From Anseranas semipalmata (taxonomy: Eukaryota > Chordata > Aves > Anseriformes > Anseranatidae), in assembly GCA_013399115.1 (NCBI GenBank), contig VXAA01001508.1:1047849-1111848 (forward strand): a DNA stretch of 64,000 nt, read 5' to 3'. The translations under genes and the position numbers were made by a program. This document shows positions 49,401 to 61,154 of this stretch, piece after piece. A model generated the notes under the pieces. That model made no database searches and was not told the origin of the DNA. It was given only the letters and a program-made list of their open reading frames with translations. Positions within the stretch are counted from its first letter, which is position 1. Every line of letters begins with the position of its first letter.

Positions 49401-49670
49401 ACCACAGAAAGGCACATCTATCCCAGCTTTCAGAAAACAAGCGGCTACGTATCCAGTAACCCCCTGCTTATTTATGCCTTGGCAAGTTCCCCTCCACTCC
49501 AGAGGCAGCGGTGCAGAGCTCACAGCAGGCTGTTATCCCGGTGACCCTCCCGCTCGCCGCCCAGCCAGCAGCGAGAGCAAGTTACAGGACTGTCAGGGTA
49601 CAAAGGCAGCGGCAGCCCGGTCTGCAGCTCAGTGCTCGAGGCTCAGCTCTGCTGCTGAAGGCTGAGCCCG

Positions 49671-49795
49671 CTTTGGCAAGCTGCTCTTAGCTCACCCTGC
49701 CTCAGTTTCCCCACCTGCAATCAGGACACCACCACCGAGCTCCAATGCAAAATGTTTTGAGATTGCAAATCACTGGGTTAAATGAGTACTGTCCA
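49671..49795 (+). repeat. MIR SINE fragment
   Basis: The core CTGCCTCAGTTTCCCCACCT is the MIR signature, preceded by TTGGCAAGCTGCTCTTAGC (MIR: TTGGGCAAGTTACTTAACC) and followed about 70 bp on by GGGTTAAATGAGTACTG (MIR: GGATTAAATGAGTTAAT). Orientation is sense on the plus strand. MIRs are ancient tRNA-derived SINEs shared across amniotes, now immobile. Confidence 0.72.
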
Positions 49796-50071
49796 TCCAA
49801 CAGGAGTGGAAAATGAGTCTCTGCTCTGCTGCTTACCTGCACACATTTGAACAAGACCCCCACTCATATCATGCTCTTATTTGTCACGTCAATAGCCGGA
49901 GGCCTGACAGTGTGAGCTGTGTGTGTGGTTATCACGCCAGGCACAGCAGAAAGGGCCCACCTTGTCCAGGGCTTCGCTGCTGCCAGAACAACGCCCGCCC
50001 AACTGGGTGCCAGTGCCTTGCTTTACATCCCCAGGGCTGAGATTGCTATTGAGGCACAACAGGCGTTGTCT

Positions 50072-50135
50072 GCCTGGGAAACCGAGGGGCAGAGTGTAAG
50101 CTGGGCGACAGAGTTATCACAGCAAGAGAGGCAGG
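50072..50135 (-). repeat. MIR SINE core, antisense
   Basis: GGGAAACCGAGGGGCAGAGT followed by a degraded TAAGCTGGGCGACAGAGTTA and TCACAGCAAGAGAGGCAG follows the antisense MIR order GGGAAACTGAGGCACAGAG, TTAAGTGACTTGCCCAAGG, TCACACAGC. It sits about 300 bp from the sense MIR and in the opposite orientation. Confidence 0.5.
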
Positions 50136-50139
50136 GACG

Positions 50140-53050
50140 TGGTGTATGGGGAGGAGCAGGGGAGCCCCCGGGGAGTCCCCGGCCCCGCCTGTGTGCCCAG
50201 TGCCCGATCCCACAGCGACCCCAGCAGCGGGGGCTGCTTCCCCAGACCCTCACGTGGCCCTGCCTGAGGCTACGCACAAAATCAGACAAAAAATGCTACC
50301 AGCACAAATACAGCTTTTGCAGAACATATTAGGAGTAAAGCCAGTGCCAAGAAGGTTTTTCTGGGGGATCGAACAAACATACCAGAGATCAGAATTAGAA
50401 AAGGCCAGACAAGATTTTTGCAGCACAGCAGCTGAACAGGGAAAGGTGGGAGCGAGGAGCACTGCACGCAAGGACCGAGCCTTTTCCCCTGCGTGGCAGC
50501 TGCACTCCCCGTGCCCAAATGCCCCCAGCAGCAGCAGCCAGCCTGGCTGGCCCCGGCTCTGGCACGGGTACCCGGAGCCACCGGCGTTTTGTCGCGGCGA
50601 GCAGGCTGCTGGCACAGGCACTGCCTGCTTTGCGCACACCTAGGGCCAGCTCTGTTGGGAAATTAAATCTGAACAGAGCCACGACCTCTCCGTGACTCCC
50701 AGAGCTGCACATGACTTTTAGCAATCCTGACAGGTTTAGCTTTGCTTCGCTGACCTCTCTAATTCAGGGGCGGGTGGTCAAGCCTCGTGTGTGGGAGGGG
50801 TGAGCCTCAGAGCTGGTTCTGCACCTCGCTTTGCAGTGAGTCCCACCTGGGGACCCCGCGACTCAGATGTGTCTGTTCAGGTCTGAATGAGCACCTGCGG
50901 GTCCCAGAGCGGGAGCAAGACGGTGGGCCTGGGCTGCTGCAGGGGAGCCAGCCTCGCTAGGGAGCTGCTGTCCCTTGCTCCCAACCTCTGCATCCCCGTT
51001 CTTGCAGTATAACCCCCCCACTATCCTTGCAGGCACAAGCATTGGAGGTGAGGAGGGAGGAATAATTTGGGAGGAAAATGCGGAAAGTGGCAGTGGAGAT
51101 CGCCCTTTTCCTATGGCCTCCCACCAGTGCCGTGTGGCTGTGCTGTGAAGCGGGCAGGCTGGATGCTGGACGGATGGCTCAACGCTCCCCTCTCCTCCCA
51201 CACAGCGCAGCTGCAGCTAGCCCCGCACGCACCGCCTGGCCAGGCTCTCGCGGGCCAGCATCCTTGAAAGGGAGGTTAGCGGAGGAAAATGACATCTATA
51301 AGTGAAGAGCAGCACTTCATTGCTTCTCAATCCTTCTGCTGACGCCAGTTCACAGCCTGCAGCGGACTCCAGAATACACCTAAAAATAAAACAACACCTG
51401 GGCCCTCCGCTGCTGGAGAGAACAGCCACAGTTTGCAATCAGCAGCATTTGTGAAAATGCTCCAAGCACCAGGGAGCAGGCGGAGGGTCAGCCCGAGGCC
51501 CTCCGGTTCTGATGCTGATTGCAAACATGGGCAATATCTCCTACAGAGCACGTCTCCCTGCTGCTCTGCTCGACACATTGTCATTCCGGTGCGGATCTTT
51601 GCTTCGATCGTAATCATACACAGACACACAAGAGCAATGCGATGTTAATGCACTGAGCCCACCGGCATGGAAATCTTGCCTGGGAAAATGAGGTCTTTTC
51701 TTAATGAGCATGGCATTTTTGGTGTCTCCAGGATGTGGCTGCTATGAAAGTAACACAATATGAGCAGCAGAGCAATGACAGACACTACACCGGTATGCAG
51801 ACAGGACGGGATACACCTCTGATCCCCAGGGAGAGAGGGATGACTGCTAGGTGTGCTATGGGTTTGACACCTTGCTCCAGTGACTCCTAAACTTGGGGTC
51901 ATGATGCTCGTGGCTGCTCTAAGTGAGGCTGTGTGACAGGAGGACTTTCTGTGTTGCCATGCTCTATTTGATATGTACCACAGCTCAGCGGTGGGAAGCA
52001 GCTTGAAAACCACTTTTAGTAAAAACATCAGAATTAGCAAGAATTAAATGTTTGTGGGGATGAGAGACAGAGAGATCATGGAAGCTGATTCTTTACAACT
52101 AAACAACTTCTCTGTTGCAGTTGGGGTGAGCATAACATCCTCAAATGAAAGAAAAGGTGCAAACGTTCAGCTAGGGAACGAATACTAATCATCAGCCACA
52201 GCTTGCCCCAGTTGGGTCACTCACTGGATGCAAGACCTGTGTCACAGGTAACCCCACTCTGGTGAGAGGAAGGCGAGGAGATGGTCCTGGCACCAAGCTA
52301 CCTGGTTACATTGGGCCTGTGTGCGTCCCCCCGGAGCTGCGTCTTGTGCTTCTCGTGCGTTATCCATCCTTGAACCACCCATGGAACATCAGCATGTCTC
52401 AGGGGGGGTTGAGAGACTTCATGTTTCCAAAACTGTTTGGGTTACAATTTCAGAAGAAAAAAAAAAAAGTGACAGAGCTATCAAAAGCCAATAGGATTTG
52501 TTTTTCCCCCAGCTCCACTGGGGCTCTGTATATGCCAAAATGCAACAAATTGTCCGGATGAAATTTATACTGGGGAAAACTTGGTACCCAAGATTCACCC
52601 AAGCAATGATATACCAAGCTGACAGGTACCTGGAAACTGCTAGACGGAGAGTCTATTTGAGGCTACATTTTCACAAGCGAGTGTGAAATCAGATTTCCAA
52701 GACCTCTGAGATATTGTTTGCAAACATTTCCATGTGAAAGGGAATAAAATATTTTATCTCAAAAGATCACAGGGTAACAGCAAGAAGAGAAGTAAAAAGG
52801 TTGTCTGATCTGCTACCGCAATTCTGATAAAAAATTCACTACTGGGTGATTCAGAAGAAGGTTTAACATACCTGCTCATCAGATCAGATCTAACACATTT
52901 AATTGTGCATTTCTTCCCATGGGAGGTCATTTTTGCCTAACCCTTCCTGATAATTAGATTATGTTGCAGAGATTTAGTCATTATAAATTTCAACCTGTAT
53001 CATGTTTTTCTGGACACAGCTCTCAATGAGGTTGCAAACTCTTTGATTCC
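50140..53050. other. No gene seen; GC-rich then AT-rich noncoding DNA
   Basis: 50140-51250 is GC-rich and carries overlapping frames of 165 aa (plus) and 129, 112 and 109 aa (minus), the usual pattern of open noncoding GC-rich DNA. 52000-53050 is AT-rich with short frames. Confidence 0.55.
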
Positions 53051-53054
53051 TCCT

Positions 53055-53135
53055 AAATTATTCATTTCATTAATATCCTGTGACAACAAATTCCACAGAT
53101 TCAGCTTATCATATATGTGGAGGGTTTTCCCACAC
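53055..53135 (-). mobile_element. Possible ancient CR1/L3 fragment, antisense
   Basis: The block AATATCCTGTGACAACAAAT followed by TTCCACAGATTCAGCTTAT resembles the antisense GTGGCAATGAGTTCCACAGGTTAA block of old CR1-type elements. Only about 80 bp supports it. It could be single-copy DNA that resembles the motif by chance. Confidence 0.35.
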
Positions 53136-53139
53136 TGCC

Positions 53140-55550
53140 TGTGTTATCTGTGTTTTGTCACCCTCATTTCCTTCTTCTGGGTGTTAAACTGCCAGCTCTC
53201 CGGGGCTGGATTTCTCAAAAGGAGAGTATTTTTATGGGCTAAGATAATCACCTTGTCTGTAGCACGACCCATCATTACAGGCTCCACATGAACTAGTACT
53301 ACCAGAGCTGCAGGACATGCTCAGGCTACAGCATTTACAGGACAAGGTGCTTCATCCTTCAAGACACAAGCATGTCCTAGCAGTGTTAAGCAACTGGAAC
53401 CATGGGCAGATACCAACTCATGGGTGAAAGCACAGGTTGGGGTGTTTTAGAGACTATTTTGGGATACATTCTTTGCATAGCCTTACCCTTTTCTGACTGT
53501 ATAGCCTAGGCTGTATTTAGGCACACGCTTCTTGGGGTAAGACCTACAGCATCAAGACAGGTTTTCTTCCACCAATGTGTGTACATCCACACTTGTTTTT
53601 TTCCTCTTCCAAGCTCTCATTTCGTGACAAATGGAAGCAATCCCATTGCACAGCCAATGCTGCCTTGTTTTGTAAAGAAAGAGAGTATTTCACTCCTTGA
53701 GCAAGGGAAAGAGTAGCTGTTACTCTTCCTTCACACCAATTTCCATGGGATTTTAGCTCAGATGCTGAGCTGCACAAAGCATCATCCAGCCCTTTGATGA
53801 CTTCCGTCTTTCTCCTGAGAATTACTGTTGAAAAAATGCAGAGCAAACATCCCAGGGAGAAGACTCCAGGGAGCTCTTTCTCTGTATGTACTGGGTAGTA
53901 AACGTGTTGTGCATCTCACCTGGGAAACAGGTGGGAAAAACAGAGGTGGAGAAGCTCAAATCCAAGGCAGAATATGATGGCACTTTGCAAGCCAGGGCAA
54001 AAGGATGGGTCCCATCTGCTCAGGTACATTGAAAAACTTGTCAGTCACACAGTGGTTTACAAGGCAGTGTTTAACTTAATTTCAGCTAATATGCAGAAAT
54101 GTTTCTAATAACAAGCTGTCAGAAGAGAATGGGAACAGACAGGGAAACAGACAGGAGGGAGAAAGAGGAGGAGGAGAGGGGAAGGAAGCGTGAGAAGAAG
54201 TCTCAGTCTCTCTCCAGCCTGTACCCCAGGCTCAAATGCTTCACCTGTGCTCGTGCTTTCCCTCCACGGCCCTGGCAGGGCTCTGAGCTCGGCCGTGCCG
54301 TTCTGTCCTCTACGCTTCCCAGAGACCTCTCCCAGCCCCAGCACTCGGCCCCAGCTGCCGTCCCTCCCGCCTCTGGCCTGTCCCAGTAAATCCAGTCTCC
54401 GCTCCCCGACTTGTCCCTCCCAAATCCCCGCTCTGGAACACACAGTGACTGCTTTCACCATTAGCTACCTCTTTGCTACGCGCTCTCCTCTTCCCTTCAT
54501 TTCCTCCTCCCCTCAGGATATTGATGCTGGCTGGAGTTTCCCATTAGAGCAGCCACTCTTGTAGAAAGGGGAGCTGACATGATTAATGCCGTTCAGTGGG
54601 GAAGGCGCGAGCGCAGCCAGGGAGCGAGGAGACGGGCACGTCCCCATCAGCCGCTCAGCAGCGTTTGCCCCGGAGAGGCAGCAGGCCCCGGCTGGACACG
54701 AGTCCTCCAGCGCTGCCTTGTGCTGGTGCAAACTGCTTAGGCCCAAGAGGGAGGGGAGGCCTCTCTCCCTCTCTCTCTCTCTCTCCTTTTCTTCTTTAAT
54801 TTGATCTGTGCCCAAACCGTGCTGCCTTGGGGGCAGCTACAAGGGCTGAAATAACACCGCGAGCCTGCCCAGGCGGCAGGGTGGGACACACAATTCCAGC
54901 TTCACACCGGTCCCAAGGAAGGTCACATTTACTTCACATCTTTTCACTTTTTAGTATGTGCCCTCTCTCTCTCCCTCTCGGTACCTCTTTCTCTCATGAG
55001 CAGAAACCCTGCAGACACAGCCACCCATCCCACCCGCACCCTCCTGCACAGGAGACAAAGTGAGCAGAGCAGCACTGAAGGCAGAGGGCCGCTGACCCCA
55101 CCTCTGCTTCCTTCCACCCTCACTGACGTTAAGCAAGCGCACGGACTAACGAGACGCCGACAGCAGGAACAGAGTGCCCTGGCATGGGCACTGACCTCGG
55201 CCAGAGGACGGCAGGCAGGAGAAGAGGGGTGCTGTCAACAGCTAACGCTCAGCTGCCTGAAGCTCCCCCTACACTCAGTGGGAATCAAGCAAGACTCTCA
55301 CAGCACTGTTACAAGCGGCAGTTTGGCTTACGTGAGCCGGAGGAGGCTGCGTCCCTCCAGCTAGCGGCGGAGGCGATGGTGATTAACTTCTGGCCTTTGC
55401 AAACTTTCCCACCACCACCGCAACGTGATGAAGATCCTACGGCTTCCCCATAATAGTTCGGTCTGCTGGCTAATCACCCTCACTATTTAAATAAGCAAAT
55501 CAATGAATAAGTGACTAAAAGAACCCAACAAGATCTCTTAGTTTTTAAAT
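53140..55550. other. No gene seen; noncoding DNA
   Basis: GC-rich from about 54230 to 55400 with a (CT)n repeat inside. Opposed frames of 124, 122 and 118 aa have Ser/Pro/Arg-rich composition and no domain. Confidence 0.55.
54757..54786 (+). repeat. (CT)n microsatellite
   Basis: Pyrimidine-only CT-rich stretch with one CCC interruption. The opposite strand gives an Arg-Glu repeat frame, a repeat artefact. Confidence 0.9.
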
Positions 55551-55559
55551 TGAATTCGT

Positions 55560-56230
55560 TGCCTTCAGCTCCCAGCCATTGATTCTCTTCATGCCTTTTC
55601 CAGACTGAAGAGTCTTTTAGTATCTTGTACCTCCTCATGCAGGTCCTTATAAAGAGCTCCAATAGTTTCCAAGTTACATTTTCTTCCCCAGTTTGTGCTG
55701 TTCTAGTATTTTACACATCATTCATGAAAAAACATTGAAAAACAGCAGCTCTGATACTGATCTCTGCATAAAATCTTAGACATATTCTTTTTTATGGTTT
55801 GTTTCTGTTTGCTTGTTTGTTTTTTCCCAGGTTATCCAATGCCTTTGGACACCAGCAGTTATCCAGTTTCAGATGTGTGAGGGCTCTTCATCTATAAAGA
55901 AATTAGCACAATAAAGTACCAGAGGGCTGGGAATTACTTAAACAAAAGTCAATCCATTATGTGTATACATACTTCTATCAATCAAAACTGCAGTCTCGAT
56001 GAATAAAACTGATTCTGTTTGAAAAGATCCTTTTTCTAAAAAATCATGTTGAAAAACCTTGATTTTCTTTCTACCCTTTGATTCTTTATCGATTGGCATC
56101 AGGTTATGCAGTCCCATTATTTTGCCTAAGACCGATACCAGGCTCCCTACCACATAGCAAGAACCTTCTAGACTTTTCAAAAATAACATGACTGTGTGAG
56201 CATTAAAGAGTAACTTACCATGGTGCAAGG
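55560..56230 (-). mobile_element. Ancient LINE (CR1/L3-like) fragment, antisense
   Basis: The plus strand contains, in order, CAGACTGAAGAGTCTTTTAG, a CTCCTCATGCAGG block, a TGATACTGATCTCTGCATAA block, then ATCATGTTGAAAAACCTTGA and CCCATTATTTTGCCTAAGAC followed by a CCAGGCTCCC block. This order resembles the antisense strand of old amniote CR1/L3 elements (…CTGAAGAGTCC…, …CTCATATGGAAGCTG…, …CCATGTTGACT…, …ATTATTTTGCCTGGGA…). Divergence is high, so the copy would be very old. The T-rich DNA continuing to about 56970 may be more of the same element but I cannot match it with confidence. Confidence 0.42.
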
Positions 56231-57265
56231 TTTATTAGAAGCTAAATTCAGCAGACCAAAAGAAAGTTCAGCTAATTCTTCAGTGAGTCCTTGTGCAAGC
56301 TTTCTGTGTCTGCTGAGTTTAAACTGTTACTCCCATCTGTGTACCTGATTTGTTTTCCAAAGTACTGTAAAGCACTTCATCATCATATAATATAAACGTC
56401 CAGCTGCTTCTTTCTCAGTACTGGAATTGCTTCTTTGCGTGTGAATGTATCTGCTTTTTCATTTCATTAGTGATAATTTTGCTGTTTCCAGCCAGGAGTG
56501 CTTTGTTAGGATTTCTTTTGTTTTCTACAGGCCTCTCATCCCTCACTAATTTCCTTTGCCCTCCCAGTCATGATTTTTTTTTTCTCTCTGAAGTTTTCAG
56601 CCTTCCTTATCAACATTCTGCACTTCCTAACTCCTCATGTGCACTAATCCTTTTACATTTCCCATCTTGAATTTTCATAGGAATTTTTTTTTAATGTATG
56701 GATGTAGATTTCTCTTGCTGTCTTCCTCTGTAACAGATCAAGGCTTGGATTCCAGCCAAAGTTGTCTTCTTACTTCATATGAAATTGTGGTGTTTTGGCT
56801 ATCTAATAAACTCCTCTTACAGAATCCCCAATTTGCAATCAGCATTTTCTCTGACTGCAGTTTCTCTTCTCATCAATTTCATTTGTAATTTTTCTCAACT
56901 TTTGAAAATTAATGCTTTTGAGACAGCAAATGTACTTATTACTGGTTATGACTATCCTCTGTTTGCCCATATTGAATCTTTCTCAACTATGCAAACAGCT
57001 GGCAAGTAAAGAATAGAGGAAATTGTCCAGAAAGTTCTTAGAACATATTAACAAACAAACAAAGAGGTAAAGAAGCAATTCCTTAGTAAAGGAGTTTGAA
57101 ACTAGAATGGTGGAGAATTTGAAATTGAGACAATAATTTCATACTTTTGGAAGAGAGCAGACATGAAACTGGGATAGTTCACTTCCATGCCACATGCCAT
57201 GGTTCCTCTGCTCAACTCATTCGAGTGCTTTGGCTTCAACACTCTGCACGGGTTTGGCTACCACC
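56231..57265. other. No gene seen; T-rich DNA, possibly more old LINE
   Basis: T-rich plus strand with many TTT/CTT runs continuing from the old antisense LINE fragment to about 56970. This would fit further antisense LINE coding sequence, but no clear block match was found. Confidence 0.4.
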
Positions 57266-57270
57266 TTACG

Positions 57271-57440
57271 GAACTGTAGAGTTGCAGAAACATCGAGGTC
57301 GAAAGGGACCTCACGAGCTCATTTAACCCATCCTCCTGCTCAGAGCAAAGTGAACACTGAATTCAGACAAGGCTGCTCAGGACTCTGCCTGTCAGGTCTC
57401 GCAAAGCTCCGAAGACAGACTCACAGATGGCTGGAGGAGT
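57271..57440 (-). mobile_element. Old, diverged CR1 LINE fragment
   Basis: The plus strand reads GTAGAGTTGCAGAAACATCG, then CGAAAGGGACCTCACGAGCT and CATCCTCCTGCTCAGAGCA. This follows the usual order of an antisense CR1 3' end (GAGTTGGAAGGGACCTC, ATCATCTAGTCCAACCCCC, CTGCTCAAAGCAG) with many substitutions. The similarity fades after about 57440. The terminal octamer repeats are lost. The match is from memory of the consensus and is weaker than for the two younger copies. Confidence 0.6.
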
Positions 57441-57759
57441 CCGGTGGCAGTGCTGGAGCCCAGCAGCCAGGCGGGGCTGAGGGATGTGGGCTGGTTACTG
57501 CCTGCAGCAGAAGGCAGAGGGACGATGTCACTGCCGTGGGAATGACCTGGAAAGCAGGTCCTGCCTTGGGTCCTGCCTCCTCTTGCCTGAGGATCATTCC
57601 CATGCTTCATCTGGACTCAGTGACTACCTGAGGGGGAGTGACACTCCTCCACCAAAATGTATGTGCTAATTTTGCTCCCTTAGATAAAAGCTCATCTGTC
57701 CTGGCTCCACTTGTAGGCAACGGAGAGACACTGACTTGCCACTGCCTATGTGTAGTTCC

Positions 57760-57900
57760 AGGGGAGACTAATTGTTTTAATTAGATTTTTTATTAGTATC
57801 TGAAGTTAGGCAGCTTGAATGCCTCTCCCTTGATCTAATTGCATGCCAGAAACCTGGTTTCTGTGTTATCAATTACACTGAAGCCTGTATCTTTCCATTT
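57760..57900. promoter_or_regulatory. Candidate conserved noncoding block
   Basis: AT-rich single-copy DNA with repeated AATT cores: ACTAATTGTTTTAATTAGAT, TGATCTAATTGCATGCC and ATCAATTACACTG. Such clusters of homeodomain-type cores are common in enhancers and also common by chance in AT-rich DNA. Confidence 0.2.
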
Positions 57901-58254
57901 CCACCTCCCCAACTTTTACCTATAGTTTTTTCCTCTACATCATGCAATACAGCCACTGCATTTCAGGTTATAAACAAGTAGTAAAAATTCTGTGAGAAAA
58001 GAGAATGGTTATTAGCCAGCATGGGGACCTAGACAGTTCCTTAATTTTGCTCGTTACTCCAGATTGAAACACTTGCATGGTGAAGTCCATATGAGTGCTT
58101 CCCAACTAATCTGAGTTGGAGCACCAGCTCTGGTCTCCCTCCCTTTCTTCCCCTTTCAGCTCCTCCACTTTCTTCTTCCTCTAAGCACACTTTGAGTTGA
58201 CATTCAGTCTACTCTGGTAAGAAGCTGAAGTTCCCTCAGCAGTGAAGAATGAGA

Positions 58255-58480
58255 CTGGGTGACCATTCAGCCTGTTCCTTCTTTCTTATGCAAATCACCT
58301 TGCGGGGCTCAGGAAGTGGCCTGACATAAGCAAATCAGACACATGGATGAAAAGAGATCGTTATCAGATCTATGCTCCTGACTTAGATAAATAAGCATTG
58401 GACATGATTCTCTACTCATTAAAGTGTCTTCCTCAGGAGATGGCTGACAGTTCATTAAATAAGATGAAATATTATTATTT
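58255..58480. promoter_or_regulatory. Candidate regulatory block with octamer
   Basis: A perfect POU octamer ATGCAAAT lies at 58288-58295. GATA-type cores follow (GTTATCAGATC near 58361, CTTAGATAAATAAG near 58383). No long reading frame crosses the region. Confidence 0.2.
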
Positions 58481-60861
58481 AAACTCAAGACTGATCAGAC
58501 TGGGTGGAAACTTAGTCTACTGTATTCATAATTTCCTGCACTGACAAGCAAGTTCTTGAAAATACTCCTCTGAAGTGGCTGACCCTCATAGAAATTAAGA
58601 TCCTGCTGTAATTGCTAACTAACAGAGCAAGTCCTCTTGTTTAAATGGTAGAGCCGCGTGTTTGTCGGTCGGGTTTCACAGATTCAGCCCCCACTGCCAA
58701 AGGTGACTGGCACTGCAGCTCCCAGCTCGACTTGTGCACAGAGCTCCCCACCCCGTGTGTTCTCAGCAAGGTGGCCGGGACCCAACTCCCAGGCTCCAGC
58801 CAGGTGGTTTTCCATTTTCCCCATCCAAACCATCATTTGAGTCACTTCTCCTCTTCCACTGAAGCCCGTGATCACAGCCAATTCGCAAGTCGGTGCGAGA
58901 TGCCCTGCAGTCTGTCGGCAAAGCAGGACCTGAGAGTAACTGGCAATACCATAAACTGCCAACCCCAACTGGCCATCCTTATTTACGCCACTTCATTTTA
59001 TGCCCCAAATTCAGCTTTTTAAACTTGCTCTCCAAAGAGGCCCTGTATCTGATACAGGGTCATTCATCTTCAGGACAAGTGTCTATTGATCAGCTGCTAT
59101 CCAATTTACAATAGCCATGTAATACAGCCTGAACTCAGTGGGCTCAAGAGGGAATTCAGTGTGAGACCAAGGAAAGCACCTTCTATAAACTCTTCATTGA
59201 AAACATAAAGTGTATTAATAGACGCTGAAGCTTTACAGCAGAAACCCCAGCCTCCAGCCCAGGGACAATGTAAGAGCAACAGGAACAGAAAATAACCCCT
59301 CCATACCGTCTCCACCTGCAGGGAGGCGAGAACATTCCTGACCATATTTTGAAGCAATAAGAGAGGAATTCACGCCCAAGAAACTTTACAGAGAGAGTCC
59401 ATTAATGCCTTCTAAACCCTCTGCAATATGCAAGGGTTATACCTTTTTTTCCCCTGAACACAAAGAGCAAATATCTACTTTCATGAAGAGTGACCTTTAC
59501 ATTGCACCAGGAGAATGAAAGAACAAGGCAAGAATAGAGGCAGATCTCTGTAAAAGGGGATCCACACAATGCGTGCATTGACTCCCAAGGTTGGTGTTGG
59601 ACTGAGCCCAGAGAGGGTACTTGTCTCTACAGACAGCAGAGCTCTTCAGAGAAGGTGTACTGCCTTGAGAACAGAGGTGTGCTGACAACATGGCTCCGTG
59701 ACAGCGGCAGAGCTGCCTGGGTACTTTTCAATAAGCTTATTTTTCTTTGGAAAAGTCCAGTTCTTTGAAATTAGAACTGTTTCCAGGAAAGGGTCAGGTT
59801 AAATAAAGCTTTTTTTTTCCCTCCTCCCCTTTCCTTTTTTCTTTTTGAAAGAGAAGGTGCTGTCAGTTGTTTTTGTGTGTGGGGGGGTTTTGTTTGTTTT
59901 GATTTTTTCCCGTGATTGAGATGTGTTTTCTGATAACATTTCAGTTAATTAAAAAACAAGCCAAAACACCAACATGACCAGAAAGACCACAAAATAAGAA
60001 AACTACACAGAAATGTTTCTATGGCTCTAATCAGAATGTAGCTTTGCAAAAACTTCAGACTTCTAAATTTTCATCTAGATTTGAGATGGGGAAAAAAAAG
60101 GCAAAGCTTCATATTTTCCCTGGGACAAGAAGCTCCGTTTCATGCAGCTCTGTATCTTGCTTGTAGTAATTTTGCAGGACATGAATGCTGATGTTACAGG
60201 TAAAGTAACTCTATTTTGCACCTTCCTCTGATTTCTTTTTTCCTCTTTGATGTTCACCTCCTACTAGAACATTTTCACTGATATCATTCTCAGGCTGAAT
60301 ACGACCTGATTCACATCTCATGCCAATTACTCTGACATTGTCAGAACGAAGCTAGTTTACACTAGCTGAGGAATATGATTATTTTGCAGTGATATCAGCC
60401 CTCTGCCTCCCCCCTTGAGATTTCTGGCATGGGTGAAGGCTTTGAATGAAAGCTAACTCCTTCCCACCCACTCCCCCAGAAAGAGGGGGGATTAACTCCT
60501 GTATTTGTTAAAAAAAGATGAGATCATAGCTGGAAAAAGTGGTTTTCCTTTACGGTATTCATGATGCTGAAGTAGTGAACCTGTATCCCTCCCAGGCTAC
60601 ATTCTCCTTTATATTAGAAATGCAGAACAGAGAGGATGATGTACAGCTTGGCAAACCCCATTCTTCATAGGCCAGGTCCCAAAAGTCACAGTGGCAAACA
60701 GAATTAATTGACTACATTGGTGGCAACCTCTCTCAAACCTGCTTATGACTCGCAATGATCAGGGCAAAGCAAGATGAAAAGGAAAAAGCAGAAATGGGGG
60801 AGCTCCAAGTGCCACTGCCTGGGTGCTCCACGGGTGTGCGTTCTATGGGATGCTATTTCTC

Positions 60862-61152
60862 AGGGAGTGTAGTGACAGGACAAGGGGTAATGGGTAAACA
60901 AGGGGTAAACCCTAAAAAAGGGTAAGGCTAGATTAGATATAAGGAAGAAATTCGTCACTCGGACGGTGGTGAGGCACTGGACCAGGTTGCCCAGAGAAGC
61001 TGTGGATGTCCCATCCCTGGAAGTGTTCAGGGCCAGGCTGGATGGGGCTTTGGGCAACCTGACGCAGTGGGAGGTGTCCCTGCCCATGGCAGGGGGTTGG
61101 CACTGGGTGATTGTTAAGGTCCCCTCCAACCCAAGCCATTCCATGATTCTAC
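60862..61152 (+). mobile_element. CR1 LINE, 5'-truncated 3' end
   Basis: A second CR1 3' end, here in sense orientation. It shows the blocks AAGGGGTAATGGGT, TTAGATATAAGGAAGAAATT, GGTGGTGAGGCACTGG, GGTTGCCCAGAGAAGCTGTG, CCAGGCTGGATGGGGCTTTG and CATGGCAGGGGGTTGG, and ends with AAGCCATTCCATGATTCT at about 61150. About 290 bp is kept. A short internal duplication of the GGGTAAAC motif near 60885-60910 lies at the 5' end. It belongs to a different CR1 subfamily from the copy near 38.2 kb, judging by the different 3' UTR blocks. The element is inactive: it contains only 3' sequence. Confidence 0.94.
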
Positions 61153-61154
61153 GT

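Larger units (their letters stand above)
41965..49665. other. No gene seen; noncoding DNA
   Basis: Frames up to 142 aa on the plus strand and 188 aa on the minus strand (48587-49153) show no recognised domain. The T-rich stretch 47780-48460 could be old antisense LINE sequence but I could not match it. Microsatellites are listed separately. Confidence 0.55.
57445..60860. other. No gene seen; noncoding DNA
   Basis: Mostly AT-rich single-copy DNA. Low-complexity T/G tracts occur near 59805-59910. Frames up to 125 aa lack domains. Confidence 0.6.
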
